Positions 1 to 5,756 of a stretch of DNA of 12,417 nucleotides are shown piece by piece; position 1 is the stretch's first letter, and the number at the start of each line of letters is the position of its first letter. The translations under genes and the position numbers were made by a program. This DNA is from Bacteroidales bacterium UBA3724 (GTDB lineage Bacteria; Bacteroidota; Bacteroidia; Bacteroidales; P3): positions 1 through 12,417 of the forward strand of contig DFHL01000102.1 in assembly GCA_002371315.1 (NCBI GenBank), read 5' to 3'. The notes under the pieces are model-generated. The model was not told the DNA's origin and searched no databases. It was given only the letters and a program-made list of their open reading frames with translations.

Positions 1-102
1 GAAAACTTTTTTCGGTTAAAAGTTGTTAAGGTTTTCCAAAAAGTTATTAATAGAAAAACTAATAATGTTTTTTATTCCAATATCAATTTATGTAAATAAA
101 GA
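1..102. other. AT-rich noncoding edge
   Basis: This is an AT-rich stretch with many A and T runs, in sharp contrast to the GC-rich genes that follow. I see no open reading frame, exact TAnnTTTG promoter box or RNA fold in it. It is probably the space between the terminator of the EF-G2-like gene and whatever gene lies to the left of the window. Confidence 0.5.
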
Positions 103-126
103 AAGCCCCGCTGAATAACGGGGCTT
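103..126 (-). terminator. Rho-independent terminator of the EF-G2-like gene
   Basis: A perfect 8-bp stem (AAGCCCCG at 103-110, CGGGGCTT at 119-126) closes an 8-base loop. Read on the minus strand, the stem is followed by TCTTTATTT, a T-rich tail typical of an intrinsic terminator. It lies 57 bases beyond the stop codon of the minus-strand gene ending at 184. On the plus strand the downstream bases are less T-rich, so termination is best supported for the minus strand. Confidence 0.8.
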
Positions 127-183
127 CTTGTGTATGCGGACAATAATGTCTGCGTAGCTTTATTGCTCTCTGCAAGCACTCGC

Positions 184-2316
184 TTACTCTTCCTCGTTGG
201 CGGCTTCCTCGTAGGCCTTGAGGAGGGCTTGCTGGACGTCGGTGGGGACGAGCTCGTAGCCGCTGAAGGTCATCGTGAAGGTGCCACGGCCGCTGGTCAG
301 CGAGCTGAGGGCGGTGCAGTAGCGGTTCATCTCAGCCAACGGAGCTTTGGCGCGCAGGGTGGTGTACTTGCCTTCGGCATCCATACCCAGCACCATAGCG
401 CGGCGGCCCTGCAGGTCGGTCATCACGCCACCCTGGCTCTCGGTCGGGACGGTGACGGCGACATCGTAGATAGGCTCCTTGATCTTCGGGGCAGCCAGCT
501 TGAAGGCCTCGCGGAAGGCGGTACGGCCGGCAATCTTGAAGGCGGTCTCGTTGCTGTCCACGGGGTGCATCTTACCGTCGTAGATGTTGACGACGATGTC
601 GCGGGCATAGGAACCCGTGAGGGGACCCTGCTCCATTTTCTCCATAATACCCTTGAGGATGGCGGGCATAAAGCGTGCGTCGATCGAGCCGCCCACGATG
701 CAGTTGTTGAAGACCAGCTTGCCGCCCCACTCCAGCGGATACTCCTGCGTGTCGCGGATGGGATACTTCGTCTGGTTGGGCATACCGTCATAGTAGGGCT
801 CGATGAGCATATGCACCTCGCCGAACTGGCCGCTGCCGCCCGACTGTTTCTTGTGGCGGTACATAGCCTCGGCGCTCTTGGTGATGGTTTCGCGGTAGGG
901 GATGTTGGGAGCGGTGAAGTTGACGGCCAGCTTGTACTGGTTGTCGAAATACCACTTCACGGTGTTCAGGTGCAGCTCGCCCTGGCAGCCCAGGATGACC
1001 TGGCGCAGCTCGCGGCTGTTCTCGAGCGTAAGGCTGCGGTCGTAGGTGACAAGGTCCTTCAGCGCGGCGCCGACCTTCTCGTCGTCGTTGCTGTTGACGG
1101 CCTTGACGGCCACGGTATAGATGGGAGTCGGGAACTCGATTTCGCTGACAACGTCGTCGGTGTTCTTCGGCGTGGTGAGGGTGTGGTTGATCTTGACATC
1201 CTTCAGCTTGATGGTGCAGACGATGTCGCCGGCCACAGCCTTCTCGACGCGCTGGCGGTTGCTGCCGCTGCACACGAGCACCTGGCTGACGCGCTCCTTG
1301 CTCTGGTTGACGCTGTTGATGACATCCTGGCTTTCAGCCAACTCGCCGCCATAGAGGCGCAGGTAGGTGATTTCGCCCAGGTTCTTGTCCTTCGAGCTCT
1401 TGAAGGCGAAGGCCACCGTCGGGGCGGCAGCGTCGCTCTTCAGCTCCTTGCCGTCCTTGGTCTTCTTGGCATCGATCACCTCGCAGGGGGCGGGGACGTT
1501 CTGGCAGATGAACTCCATCAGGCGGGTCACGCCGAAATTCTCCTTGGCGCTGGTGCAGAGGATGGGGAACAGGTCGCGCTTGTCGATGGCCAGCTTCAGG
1601 GCCTTGGTCAGCTCGTCGGCGGTCAGGTCGCCGTTCTCAAAATATTTCTCCATCAGCTCGTCGTCGGCAGCGGCGGCTTCCTCGACGAGGGCCATACGCA
1701 TCTCCTCAGCCTTGTCGGCATATTCGGCGGGGATGTCGGCCTCGGCCATCTTGCCGTCGGTGAAGGTGTACATCTTGTTGGCCACGATGTCGACCACCTG
1801 GTTGAAGCCCAGACCGGCATTGGTCGGGAACTGCAGCACGGTGCACTTCGAGCCGAAGAAGTCCTTCAGCTGGTTGACGCTCTCGTCGAAGTTGGCCTTC
1901 TCGGCGTCGAGGTGGTTGACGACGAAGAGCATCGGCGTGTCGAGCTTGGAGGCATAGCGGTTGGCAATCTCGGTGCCCACCTCGACGCCGCTCTGGGCGT
2001 TGACCACGACGACGGCGGCCTCGACCACGTTCAGCGCGCTGTCGAGCTCGCCCTGATAGTCGGCGAAACCCGGCACGTCGAGGATGTTGATCTTCTTGCC
2101 ACCGAACTCGGTGTACATAAGGGTGTTCTCCACGGAGTAGCCGCGGTCGTGCTCGATGTCGCGATAGTCGCTGATCGTGTTCTTTCCGTCCACGGTTCCG
2201 CGGCGATTGATGACGCCACCGTTAAAGGCCATAGCTTCGGCCATCGTTGTCTTGCCCGCTTTGGCACCACCCACCAGGGCGATGTTGCGGATGTCAGAGG
2301 TCTGGTAAATCTTCAT
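184..2316 (-). CDS. fusA2: EF-G paralog (EF-G2-like), probably impaired in GTP hydrolysis
   Basis: This 710-residue protein has the full EF-G layout: G domain (about 1-290), domain II (about 296-390), domain III (about 395-470), domain IV (about 475-605) and domain V (about 612-690). The P-loop is GGAKAGKTT (16-24), where canonical EF-G has an Asp at the Lys19 position. Switch I reads RGYS (58-61) instead of RGIT. G3 reads DVPGF (80-84), so the catalytic His of DTPGH is Phe. G4 reads NHLD (134-137) instead of NKxD. From memory, Bacteroides thetaiotaomicron EF-G2 is a paralog that supports translation during carbon starvation without GTP hydrolysis; these changes fit that class. I place the start at 2316 (MKIYQT), because an in-frame extension to 2415 would begin at about the predicted transcription start. 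It has its own promoter and terminator. The family call is firm; loss of hydrolysis is inferred. Confidence 0.93.
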   Translation of the reverse strand: MKIYQTSDIRNIALVGGAKAGKTTMAEAMAFNGGVINRRGTVDGKNTISDYRDIEHDRGYSVENTLMYTEFGGKKINILDVPGFADYQGELDSALNVVEAAVVVVNAQSGVEVGTEIANRYASKLDTPMLFVVNHLDAEKANFDESVNQLKDFFGSKCTVLQFPTNAGLGFNQVVDIVANKMYTFTDGKMAEADIPAEYADKAEEMRMALVEEAAAADDELMEKYFENGDLTADELTKALKLAIDKRDLFPILCTSAKENFGVTRLMEFICQNVPAPCEVIDAKKTKDGKELKSDAAAPTVAFAFKSSKDKNLGEITYLRLYGGELAESQDVINSVNQSKERVSQVLVCSGSNRQRVEKAVAGDIVCTIKLKDVKINHTLTTPKNTDDVVSEIEFPTPIYTVAVKAVNSNDDEKVGAALKDLVTYDRSLTLENSRELRQVILGCQGELHLNTVKWYFDNQYKLAVNFTAPNIPYRETITKSAEAMYRHKKQSGGSGQFGEVHMLIEPYYDGMPNQTKYPIRDTQEYPLEWGGKLVFNNCIVGGSIDARFMPAILKGIMEKMEQGPLTGSYARDIVVNIYDGKMHPVDSNETAFKIAGRTAFREAFKLAAPKIKEPIYDVAVTVPTESQGGVMTDLQGRRAMVLGMDAEGKYTTLRAKAPLAEMNRYCTALSSLTSGRGTFTMTFSGYELVPTDVQQALLKAYEEAANEEE

Positions 2317-2419
2317 TGTTTTTAATATATTTTTATTGTTTATTTTTCGGACATATATAACTATAAACCATATTGTTCGGAGCGCCACAGGCCTCTCCGG
2401 ACAATGCAGTTGCAAGGGG

Positions 2420-2427
2420 CAAAGATA
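2420..2427 (-). promoter_or_regulatory. -7 promoter box of the EF-G2-like gene
   Basis: On the minus strand this reads TATCTTTG, an exact match to the Bacteroidetes -7 consensus TAnnTTTG. Transcription would start near 2413, giving a leader of about 97 bases before the ATG at 2316. A TTG lies at 2438-2440, but it is only 10 bases from the box, too close for a normal -33 element. The weak -33 suggests dependence on an activator. Confidence 0.65.
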
Positions 2428-2454
2428 CGAAAAAAAACAATTGCAGCGCCTTTT

Positions 2455-2481
2455 GCGGCGAAAAATATTTTCTTCGGCCGC
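2455..2481. promoter_or_regulatory. Candidate operator, nested palindrome
   Basis: GCGGCGAA (2455-2462) pairs with TTCGGCCGC (2473-2481) with one bulged base, and a smaller palindrome, GAAAA-ATA-TTTTC, sits in its centre. The element is centred about 45 bases upstream of the -7 box of the EF-G2-like gene, where a transcription activator could bind. Binding is inferred from symmetry and position only; the match could be chance in a repeat-rich region. Confidence 0.3.
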
Positions 2482-2530
2482 AATTCGGGACGCGAAAGGG
2501 CAAAAAGGAACCCCTGCGGCGCGCCCCCGT

Positions 2531-2567
2531 CCGTCGATGCGGCACCGGCCAAAAGGCGCCTCGACGG
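2531..2567. repeat. Inverted repeat / hairpin
   Basis: CCGTCGA (2531-2537) pairs with TCGACGG (2561-2567), and inside it GGCACC (2541-2546) pairs with GGCGCC (2555-2560) with one A-C mismatch, around the loop GGCCAAAA. There is no T-tract on either side, so it is not a normal intrinsic terminator. Its right arm runs directly into the left arm of the next inverted repeat. Confidence 0.5.
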
Positions 2568-2676
2568 GGTCAAAAACCTACCCCCATCCGACCATAGCCG
2601 GGTCAAAGTCCATTAACTTAAAATTTGGTAAGAATTTGGTAGGAGTTTGGGTGAACTTTGGTAGGTATTTGACCCC
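2566..2676. repeat. 17-bp inverted repeat around a 77-base centre
   Basis: The left arm GGGGTCAAAAACCTACC (2566-2582) and the reverse complement of the right arm (2660-2676) agree at 16 of 17 positions. A third partial copy, GGGTCAAA, is at 2600-2607. The centre contains most of an 11-base tandem repeat, and the right arm is partly built from that repeat. It could be a long-stem RNA, the remains of a miniature mobile element, or an invertible segment. No recombinase or TAnnTTTG box is visible in or next to it. Confidence 0.65.
2624..2671 (+). repeat. Degenerate 11-base tandem repeat
   Basis: Four units with a strict 11-base step start at 2624, 2635, 2646 and 2657, and a fifth begins at 2668. 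They read TTTGGTAAGAA, TTTGGTAGGAG, TTTGGGTGAAC, TTTGGTAGGTA and TTTGACCCC. The period is close to one helical turn, so the TTTGG cores would all face the same side of the DNA. Clustered binding sites or a decayed simple-sequence expansion are both possible. Confidence 0.65.
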
Positions 2677-2699
2677 TGGAAATCAGTGTGTTCTGAAAT

Positions 2700-2746
2700 G
2701 TTAAAATTTGGGCGGATTTTAACAGTTTTTAACGCAAATGTTAAAA
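2700..2746. repeat. Two adjacent GTTAAAA/TTTTAAC hairpins
   Basis: The first is a perfect 8-bp inverted repeat: GTTAAAAT (2700-2707), an 8-base spacer, then ATTTTAAC (2716-2723). The second is a 7-bp inverted repeat: TTTTAAC (2727-2733), spacer GCAAAT, GTTAAAA (2740-2746). Four copies of the same heptamer in alternating orientation within 47 bases suggest paired operator sites or a small structured transcript. No regulator gene in the window is obviously linked. Confidence 0.55.
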
Positions 2747-2850
2747 CGGTTTTGCCCCTTTTTTGGGGGTTCCCGACGGGTCGGCGGCAGGGGTCGCGAC
2801 GACCCTCAATGGCACCCGAAACGATGGGCACGACCGGGCGCAAAAATTTA

Positions 2851-2899
2851 TTTGCCCCGGCGGCGGCAGGTGCACGAAAAAAATGTTTGCCCCGGCGGC
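2851..2899 (+). repeat. Direct repeat of a 14-base GC-rich unit
   Basis: TTTGCCCCGGCGGC occurs at 2851-2864 and again at 2886-2899, a 35-base step. Each copy is preceded by an A-rich stretch, so the similarity extends roughly to 2841 and 2877. It may be a short local duplication. I see no coding meaning. Confidence 0.6.
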
Positions 2900-2960
2900 A
2901 ATAAGTGCGCCGCGGGCGCGTTATCAGTTACGGCAACCTCGAAAAATCCGCCCGACACGC

Positions 2961-2976
2961 GTTTTGCTTGCAAAAC
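2961..2976. repeat. 16-bp palindrome
   Basis: GTTTTGC and GCAAAAC flank a central TT. As RNA it would be a hairpin with a CUUG tetraloop, a stable loop type; as DNA it could be a dimer binding site. It lies about 140 bases upstream of the flippase start, immediately before the 9-base repeats. Confidence 0.45.
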
Positions 2977-2983
2977 AAAACTC

Positions 2984-3064
2984 TCATCGTCAACAACTTG
3001 GTTCGTCAGATTCGTCAAATTCGCCGTTCAGATCCGTTAAGTTCGCCATAGGAAGGATTCGTTA
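2984..3064 (+). repeat. Degenerate 9-base repeats (GATTCGTCA-like) upstream of the flippase
   Basis: Three copies are in tandem: GGTTCGTCA (3000), GATTCGTCA (3009) and AATTCGCCG (3018). Two more are in tandem after a 4-base gap: GATCCGTTA (3031) and AGTTCGCCA (3040). GATTCGTTA follows at 3056, and a weaker copy, TCATCGTCA, is at 2984. The array ends 50 bases before the flippase start, so it may lie in that gene's promoter or leader. Confidence 0.6.
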
Positions 3065-3114
3065 GAGGTGCCCTGAAAATCAATGGTTAACCGTATTAAA
3101 ACACAAGCGACACA

Positions 3115-4641
3115 GTGGGCGTAATAGCACGGCAAAGCATACGCGGGGCCCTGGCCAACTACCTGGGCGTGGCGATAGGTTTCTTCACCACCTTCTTCGT
3201 CCTGACCGACTGCCTGACGCAGGAGGAGATAGGCCTTACGCGCGTTTTGGTCGATGCGGCGATGCTCTTTTCGGGTCTGGCGCAGCTGGGCACCAACGCC
3301 TCGATTGTGCGCTTCTTCCCCTTCTTCCGCAGCGACGACGGGCGCAACCACGGCATCTTCGGCTGGTCCATCCTCATCCCCTTCATCGGCTTCTCCATCT
3401 TCACGCTCCTCTTTTTCATCTTCAAGCAGGACATCATCGACATCTATTCGCAGAAGTCGCCCCTCATTGCCAACTATGCCTACCTGCTGCTGCCGCTGAC
3501 CTTCTTTGCGCTCTATCTCACTGTGTTCGAAACCAATGCCAGCATACTGCTGCGCATCACGGTGCCGCGCCTGGTGCGCGAGGTGGGCATCCGCGTCTTC
3601 AACCTGGTGTGCTACATTCTTTATGGCAACGGCATCATTTCACTCGATGTGTTCGTGCTGCTCTTCTGCCTGGGCTACGGTGTGGCGATGCTGATCAACT
3701 TCCTGTACCTGTTGTCGTTGGGCCGCATAACGTTCCGCATCGACTGGGGCTTCATCAGCCGTCGGAGGCTGAAGGAGATGATGCTCTACACGCTGTTTAT
3801 GACCGCCACGGTGCTGGCGGGCAACATACCGCTCATCAACTCGCTCTTCCTCGGCGCGCATACGGGCCTGGCCCTGACGGGTGTCTACACCATCGCGTTC
3901 TATATTGCCAACATCGTCGAGGTGCCCTACCGTTCGCTGGGGGCCATCTCGCGGCCGCTGGTGTCGCAGGCCGTGCGCGACGCCAACTGGGACGAGGTGA
4001 ACCGGCTGGGACAGAAGGTGTCGCTGCACCAGTTTCTGGTCAGTGCGCTGATATTCTTCTTTATATGGATCAACCTTGAGCCGCTGTTTGCCGTCATTCC
4101 GCACGGCGAGGAGTACGCCGGCGGAATGGGGGTTGTCTTCATCCTGGGCCTGGCCAAGATTGTCAACTCGTCGCTCTCCATCGGCACCGACATCCTCAAC
4201 TACTCGCGCCTCTACCCCTTCTCGCTGCTGTTCATAGCGCTGCTGACGGCATCGGCCATCATCCTGAACAACAGTCTTATACCCCTGTGGGGCATCAACG
4301 GCGCGGCCAGTGCCACGCTGTTTTCATACGTTCTCTACTTCCTCTGCCTGCTGCTGTTTGTCGGCGGCAAGCTGCGCGTAGGCCTTTTCTGCCGCAAGCA
4401 CACCGGGGTGCTGGTACTGATGCTGGCGCTGTTTGGCCTCGACTGGCTGTGGAGCCGGCTGCTGACACAGCTGTTTGCGCCGCTGCCCCCGATGGCCGCC
4501 CTGCTGGCCGATGCCGTGCTGAAGAGTACTGCTATGCTGGCCGTCAGTCTGTTGGCGCTGCGGCGGATGCACGTGTCGGACGATGTCGACGCGCTGCTGG
4601 GACGCCTGACGCTGCGACGTAAGGGCGTCAGCGGCGAATAG
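3115..4641 (+). CDS. Oligosaccharide flippase family protein (Wzx/MATE-like)
   Basis: This 508-residue protein is almost entirely hydrophobic helices, about 12-14 in number, as expected for flippases that move lipid-linked sugars across the inner membrane. The opening GVIARQSIRGALANYLGVA is characteristic of Bacteroidales polysaccharide-biosynthesis flippases, and polar turns rich in Arg (FFPFFRSDDGR near 67-77, SRRRLKE near 215-221) separate helices. The start is GTG at 3115: an in-frame stop at 3097 leaves no ATG option, and the N-terminus matches the family. A 13-codon frame (ATG at 3083, stop at 3122-3124) overlaps the start and could couple translation. No glycosyltransferases are nearby, so the transported glycan cannot be named. 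The last 14 bases overlap the end of convergent rsgA. Confidence 0.88.
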   Translation: MGVIARQSIRGALANYLGVAIGFFTTFFVLTDCLTQEEIGLTRVLVDAAMLFSGLAQLGTNASIVRFFPFFRSDDGRNHGIFGWSILIPFIGFSIFTLLFFIFKQDIIDIYSQKSPLIANYAYLLLPLTFFALYLTVFETNASILLRITVPRLVREVGIRVFNLVCYILYGNGIISLDVFVLLFCLGYGVAMLINFLYLLSLGRITFRIDWGFISRRRLKEMMLYTLFMTATVLAGNIPLINSLFLGAHTGLALTGVYTIAFYIANIVEVPYRSLGAISRPLVSQAVRDANWDEVNRLGQKVSLHQFLVSALIFFFIWINLEPLFAVIPHGEEYAGGMGVVFILGLAKIVNSSLSIGTDILNYSRLYPFSLLFIALLTASAIILNNSLIPLWGINGAASATLFSYVLYFLCLLLFVGGKLRVGLFCRKHTGVLVLMLALFGLDWLWSRLLTQLFAPLPPMAALLADAVLKSTAMLAVSLLALRRMHVSDDVDALLGRLTLRRKGVSGE

Positions 4642-5641
4642 GGGCGTCGCTTTCTATCGATTCAATGATATTCAGGTAGTTCTGATAGCGTTCAGGACTG
4701 ATTTCGCCATTTTCGACGGCCTCCTTGACGGCGCAGCCGGGCTCGTGGCGGTGGGTGCAGGTGGCAAAGCGGCAGTCCTGCAGGCGCGACCGCATCTCGG
4801 GGAAGAAGTGCGAAAGCTCCCAGGGCTGGAAATCGACCATTCCGAACTCCTTGATGCCGGGGGTGTCGATGAGGAAGGCGGAAAGCGGAAAGCGGAAAGC
4901 GGAAAACGATGGGTTTTGGCTTTCTTCTGACGGGATTTCCTTGCTGTCGAGCTTTATCGGGAATATTTCGGCGAAGGTGGTGGTGTGGGTGCCTTTGAGC
5001 GACCATTCGCTGATTTCGCCGGTGCGCAGCTGCAGCGACGGGTCGATGGCGTTGAGCAGGGCCGACTTGCCCACGCCGCTGTGGCCGCTGAAGAGGCACG
5101 TCTTGCCTGCGATAAGCTCTTTGACGGCGTCAATACCTGTCCCCTTCAGGGCCGAAACCTCGTAGACGGGATAGCCCACCGAGGTGTATATCGCCTTGAT
5201 TTCGCTGTGCATCCGCCAAAGTTCGTCGTCGTAGAGGTCGCACTTGTTGAAGATGATTACGGCCGGAATGTGGTAGGCCTCGGCGGTGACCAGCAGGCGG
5301 TCGATGAAGCCCGTCGAGGTGCGCGGCAGGCCCAGCGTGGCCACAAGGCAGAGCAGGTCGATGTTGGCGGCGATGACGTGGGTCTGCTTGCTGAGCTTGG
5401 TCGAGCGGCGGACGATGTAGTTGCGGCGGTCTTCGATGTCGGTAATCATCCCCGTGCCGTCGTCGAGCGGCTGGAATGCGACGCGGTCGCCAACGGCGAT
5501 GGGGTTGGTCTGCTTGCTGCCGCGAATGCGGAAATTGCCCCTCAGGCGGCACTCGACAACCGAGCCGTCGGCCAGTAGGACGTTATACCAACTACCTGTG
5601 GTTCTTACTACTAACCCTCTATTTTCAGTCGCGTCTGACAT
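4628..5641 (-). CDS. rsgA: Ribosome small-subunit-dependent GTPase RsgA with an in-frame repeat insertion
   Basis: RsgA is a circularly permuted GTPase that helps mature the 30S ribosomal subunit. The 337 residues show an N-terminal OB fold (about 8-75), then G4 NKCD (132-135), G1 GHSGVGKS (186-193), the switch threonines (219-222) and G3 DTPG (259-262), which is the permuted order. A C-terminal zinc site follows with C290, C295, H297 and C303, the C-x4-C-x-H-x5-C spacing of the family. Between EIFPI and LIDTPG lie 27 residues (230-256) where I would expect only a short turn. Their last part, SAFRFPLSAF, is translated from a 7-base tandem repeat. All catalytic motifs survive and the frame is open, so the protein is probably functional. 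A minus-strand -7 box lies about 25 bases upstream of the ATG. Confidence 0.95.
   Translation of the reverse strand: MSDATENRGLVVRTTGSWYNVLLADGSVVECRLRGNFRIRGSKQTNPIAVGDRVAFQPLDDGTGMITDIEDRRNYIVRRSTKLSKQTHVIAANIDLLCLVATLGLPRTSTGFIDRLLVTAEAYHIPAVIIFNKCDLYDDELWRMHSEIKAIYTSVGYPVYEVSALKGTGIDAVKELIAGKTCLFSGHSGVGKSALLNAIDPSLQLRTGEISEWSLKGTHTTTFAEIFPIKLDSKEIPSEESQNPSFSAFRFPLSAFLIDTPGIKEFGMVDFQPWELSHFFPEMRSRLQDCRFATCTHRHEPGCAVKEAVENGEISPERYQNYLNIIESIESDAPIRR
4878..4905 (+). repeat. Perfect 7-base tandem repeat (GCGGAAA)x4 inside rsgA
   Basis: Four exact copies of GCGGAAA occupy 4878-4905, with a partial unit (GGAAG) before and a near-copy start (ACGATGG) after. On the coding (minus) strand the units read TTTCCGC and give SAFRFPLSAF. 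Because 7 is not a multiple of 3, one repeat cycle shifts frame and only changes of three units keep it, so copy number is critical for RsgA. The same unit occurs in the GH2 gene in the opposite orientation relative to coding. Confidence 0.9.
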
Positions 5642-5666
5642 TCTTTATGCAAATGGTTTCCGATTG

Positions 5667-5674
5667 CAAAAGTA
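5667..5674 (-). promoter_or_regulatory. -7 promoter box of rsgA
   Basis: On the minus strand this reads TACTTTTG, an exact TAnnTTTG match, 25 bases before the rsgA ATG. Transcription would start near 5660 with a leader of about 20 bases. No well-placed TTTG/TTG -33 element is seen; the nearest TTG is only 12 bases upstream. Confidence 0.65.
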
Positions 5675-5726
5675 ACATTTTTTTTACAAAGTTCGCCCCC
5701 TCGGCCGCCAATACAAAAAAAAATCG

Positions 5727-5734
5727 TACTTTTG
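5727..5734 (+). promoter_or_regulatory. -7 promoter box of the C92 hydrolase-GH2 operon
   Basis: TACTTTTG is an exact match to TAnnTTTG and ends 22 bases before the ATG at 5757. The core TACTTTTGCA is identical to that of the divergent rsgA promoter 52 bases away. A run of nine A residues lies just upstream at 5715-5723. No -33 TTG is apparent at the usual distance. Confidence 0.65.
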
Positions 5735-5756
5735 CATTGCCAATTCCGTACATTTT

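Larger units (their letters stand above)
2428..3114. other. Repeat-rich noncoding region between divergent genes
   Basis: Nearly 690 bases separate the EF-G2-like gene (minus) from the flippase (plus). The short open frames here overlap one another in several frames, have low-complexity compositions and resemble no family I know, so I treat the region as noncoding. It holds a series of separately listed inverted, tandem and direct repeats. A small perfect hairpin (GGGTCG/CGACCC, loop CGA) also lies at 2791-2805, and GCGCC/GGCGC lies at 2907-2919. I recognise no riboswitch, tRNA or known small RNA. No exact TAnnTTTG box is visible for the plus-strand flippase. Confidence 0.6.

Noticed and set aside
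130..2325. A 731-codon open frame on the plus strand opposite the EF-G2-like gene
   Set aside because: It is exactly antisense to a gene with clear EF-G domains. Its low-complexity Val/Leu/Gly/His-rich product is what biased GC-rich codon use produces in the complementary frame. It has no family resemblance.
2317..2415. A 33-residue N-terminal extension of the EF-G2-like protein
   Set aside because: The upstream ATG coincides with the predicted transcription start next to the -7 box. The extension does not resemble EF-G, and MKIYQT is the usual type of start for the paralog.
2851..2899. CRISPR-like repeat-spacer pattern
   Set aside because: There are only two copies of a 14-base unit, the spacing is too short, and no cas gene is visible.
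2336..3065. Several short open frames of 70-122 codons in the region between the EF-G2-like gene and the flippase
   Set aside because: They overlap in many frames, cross the inverted and tandem repeats, and have Arg/Gly/Pro-rich compositions without family likeness.
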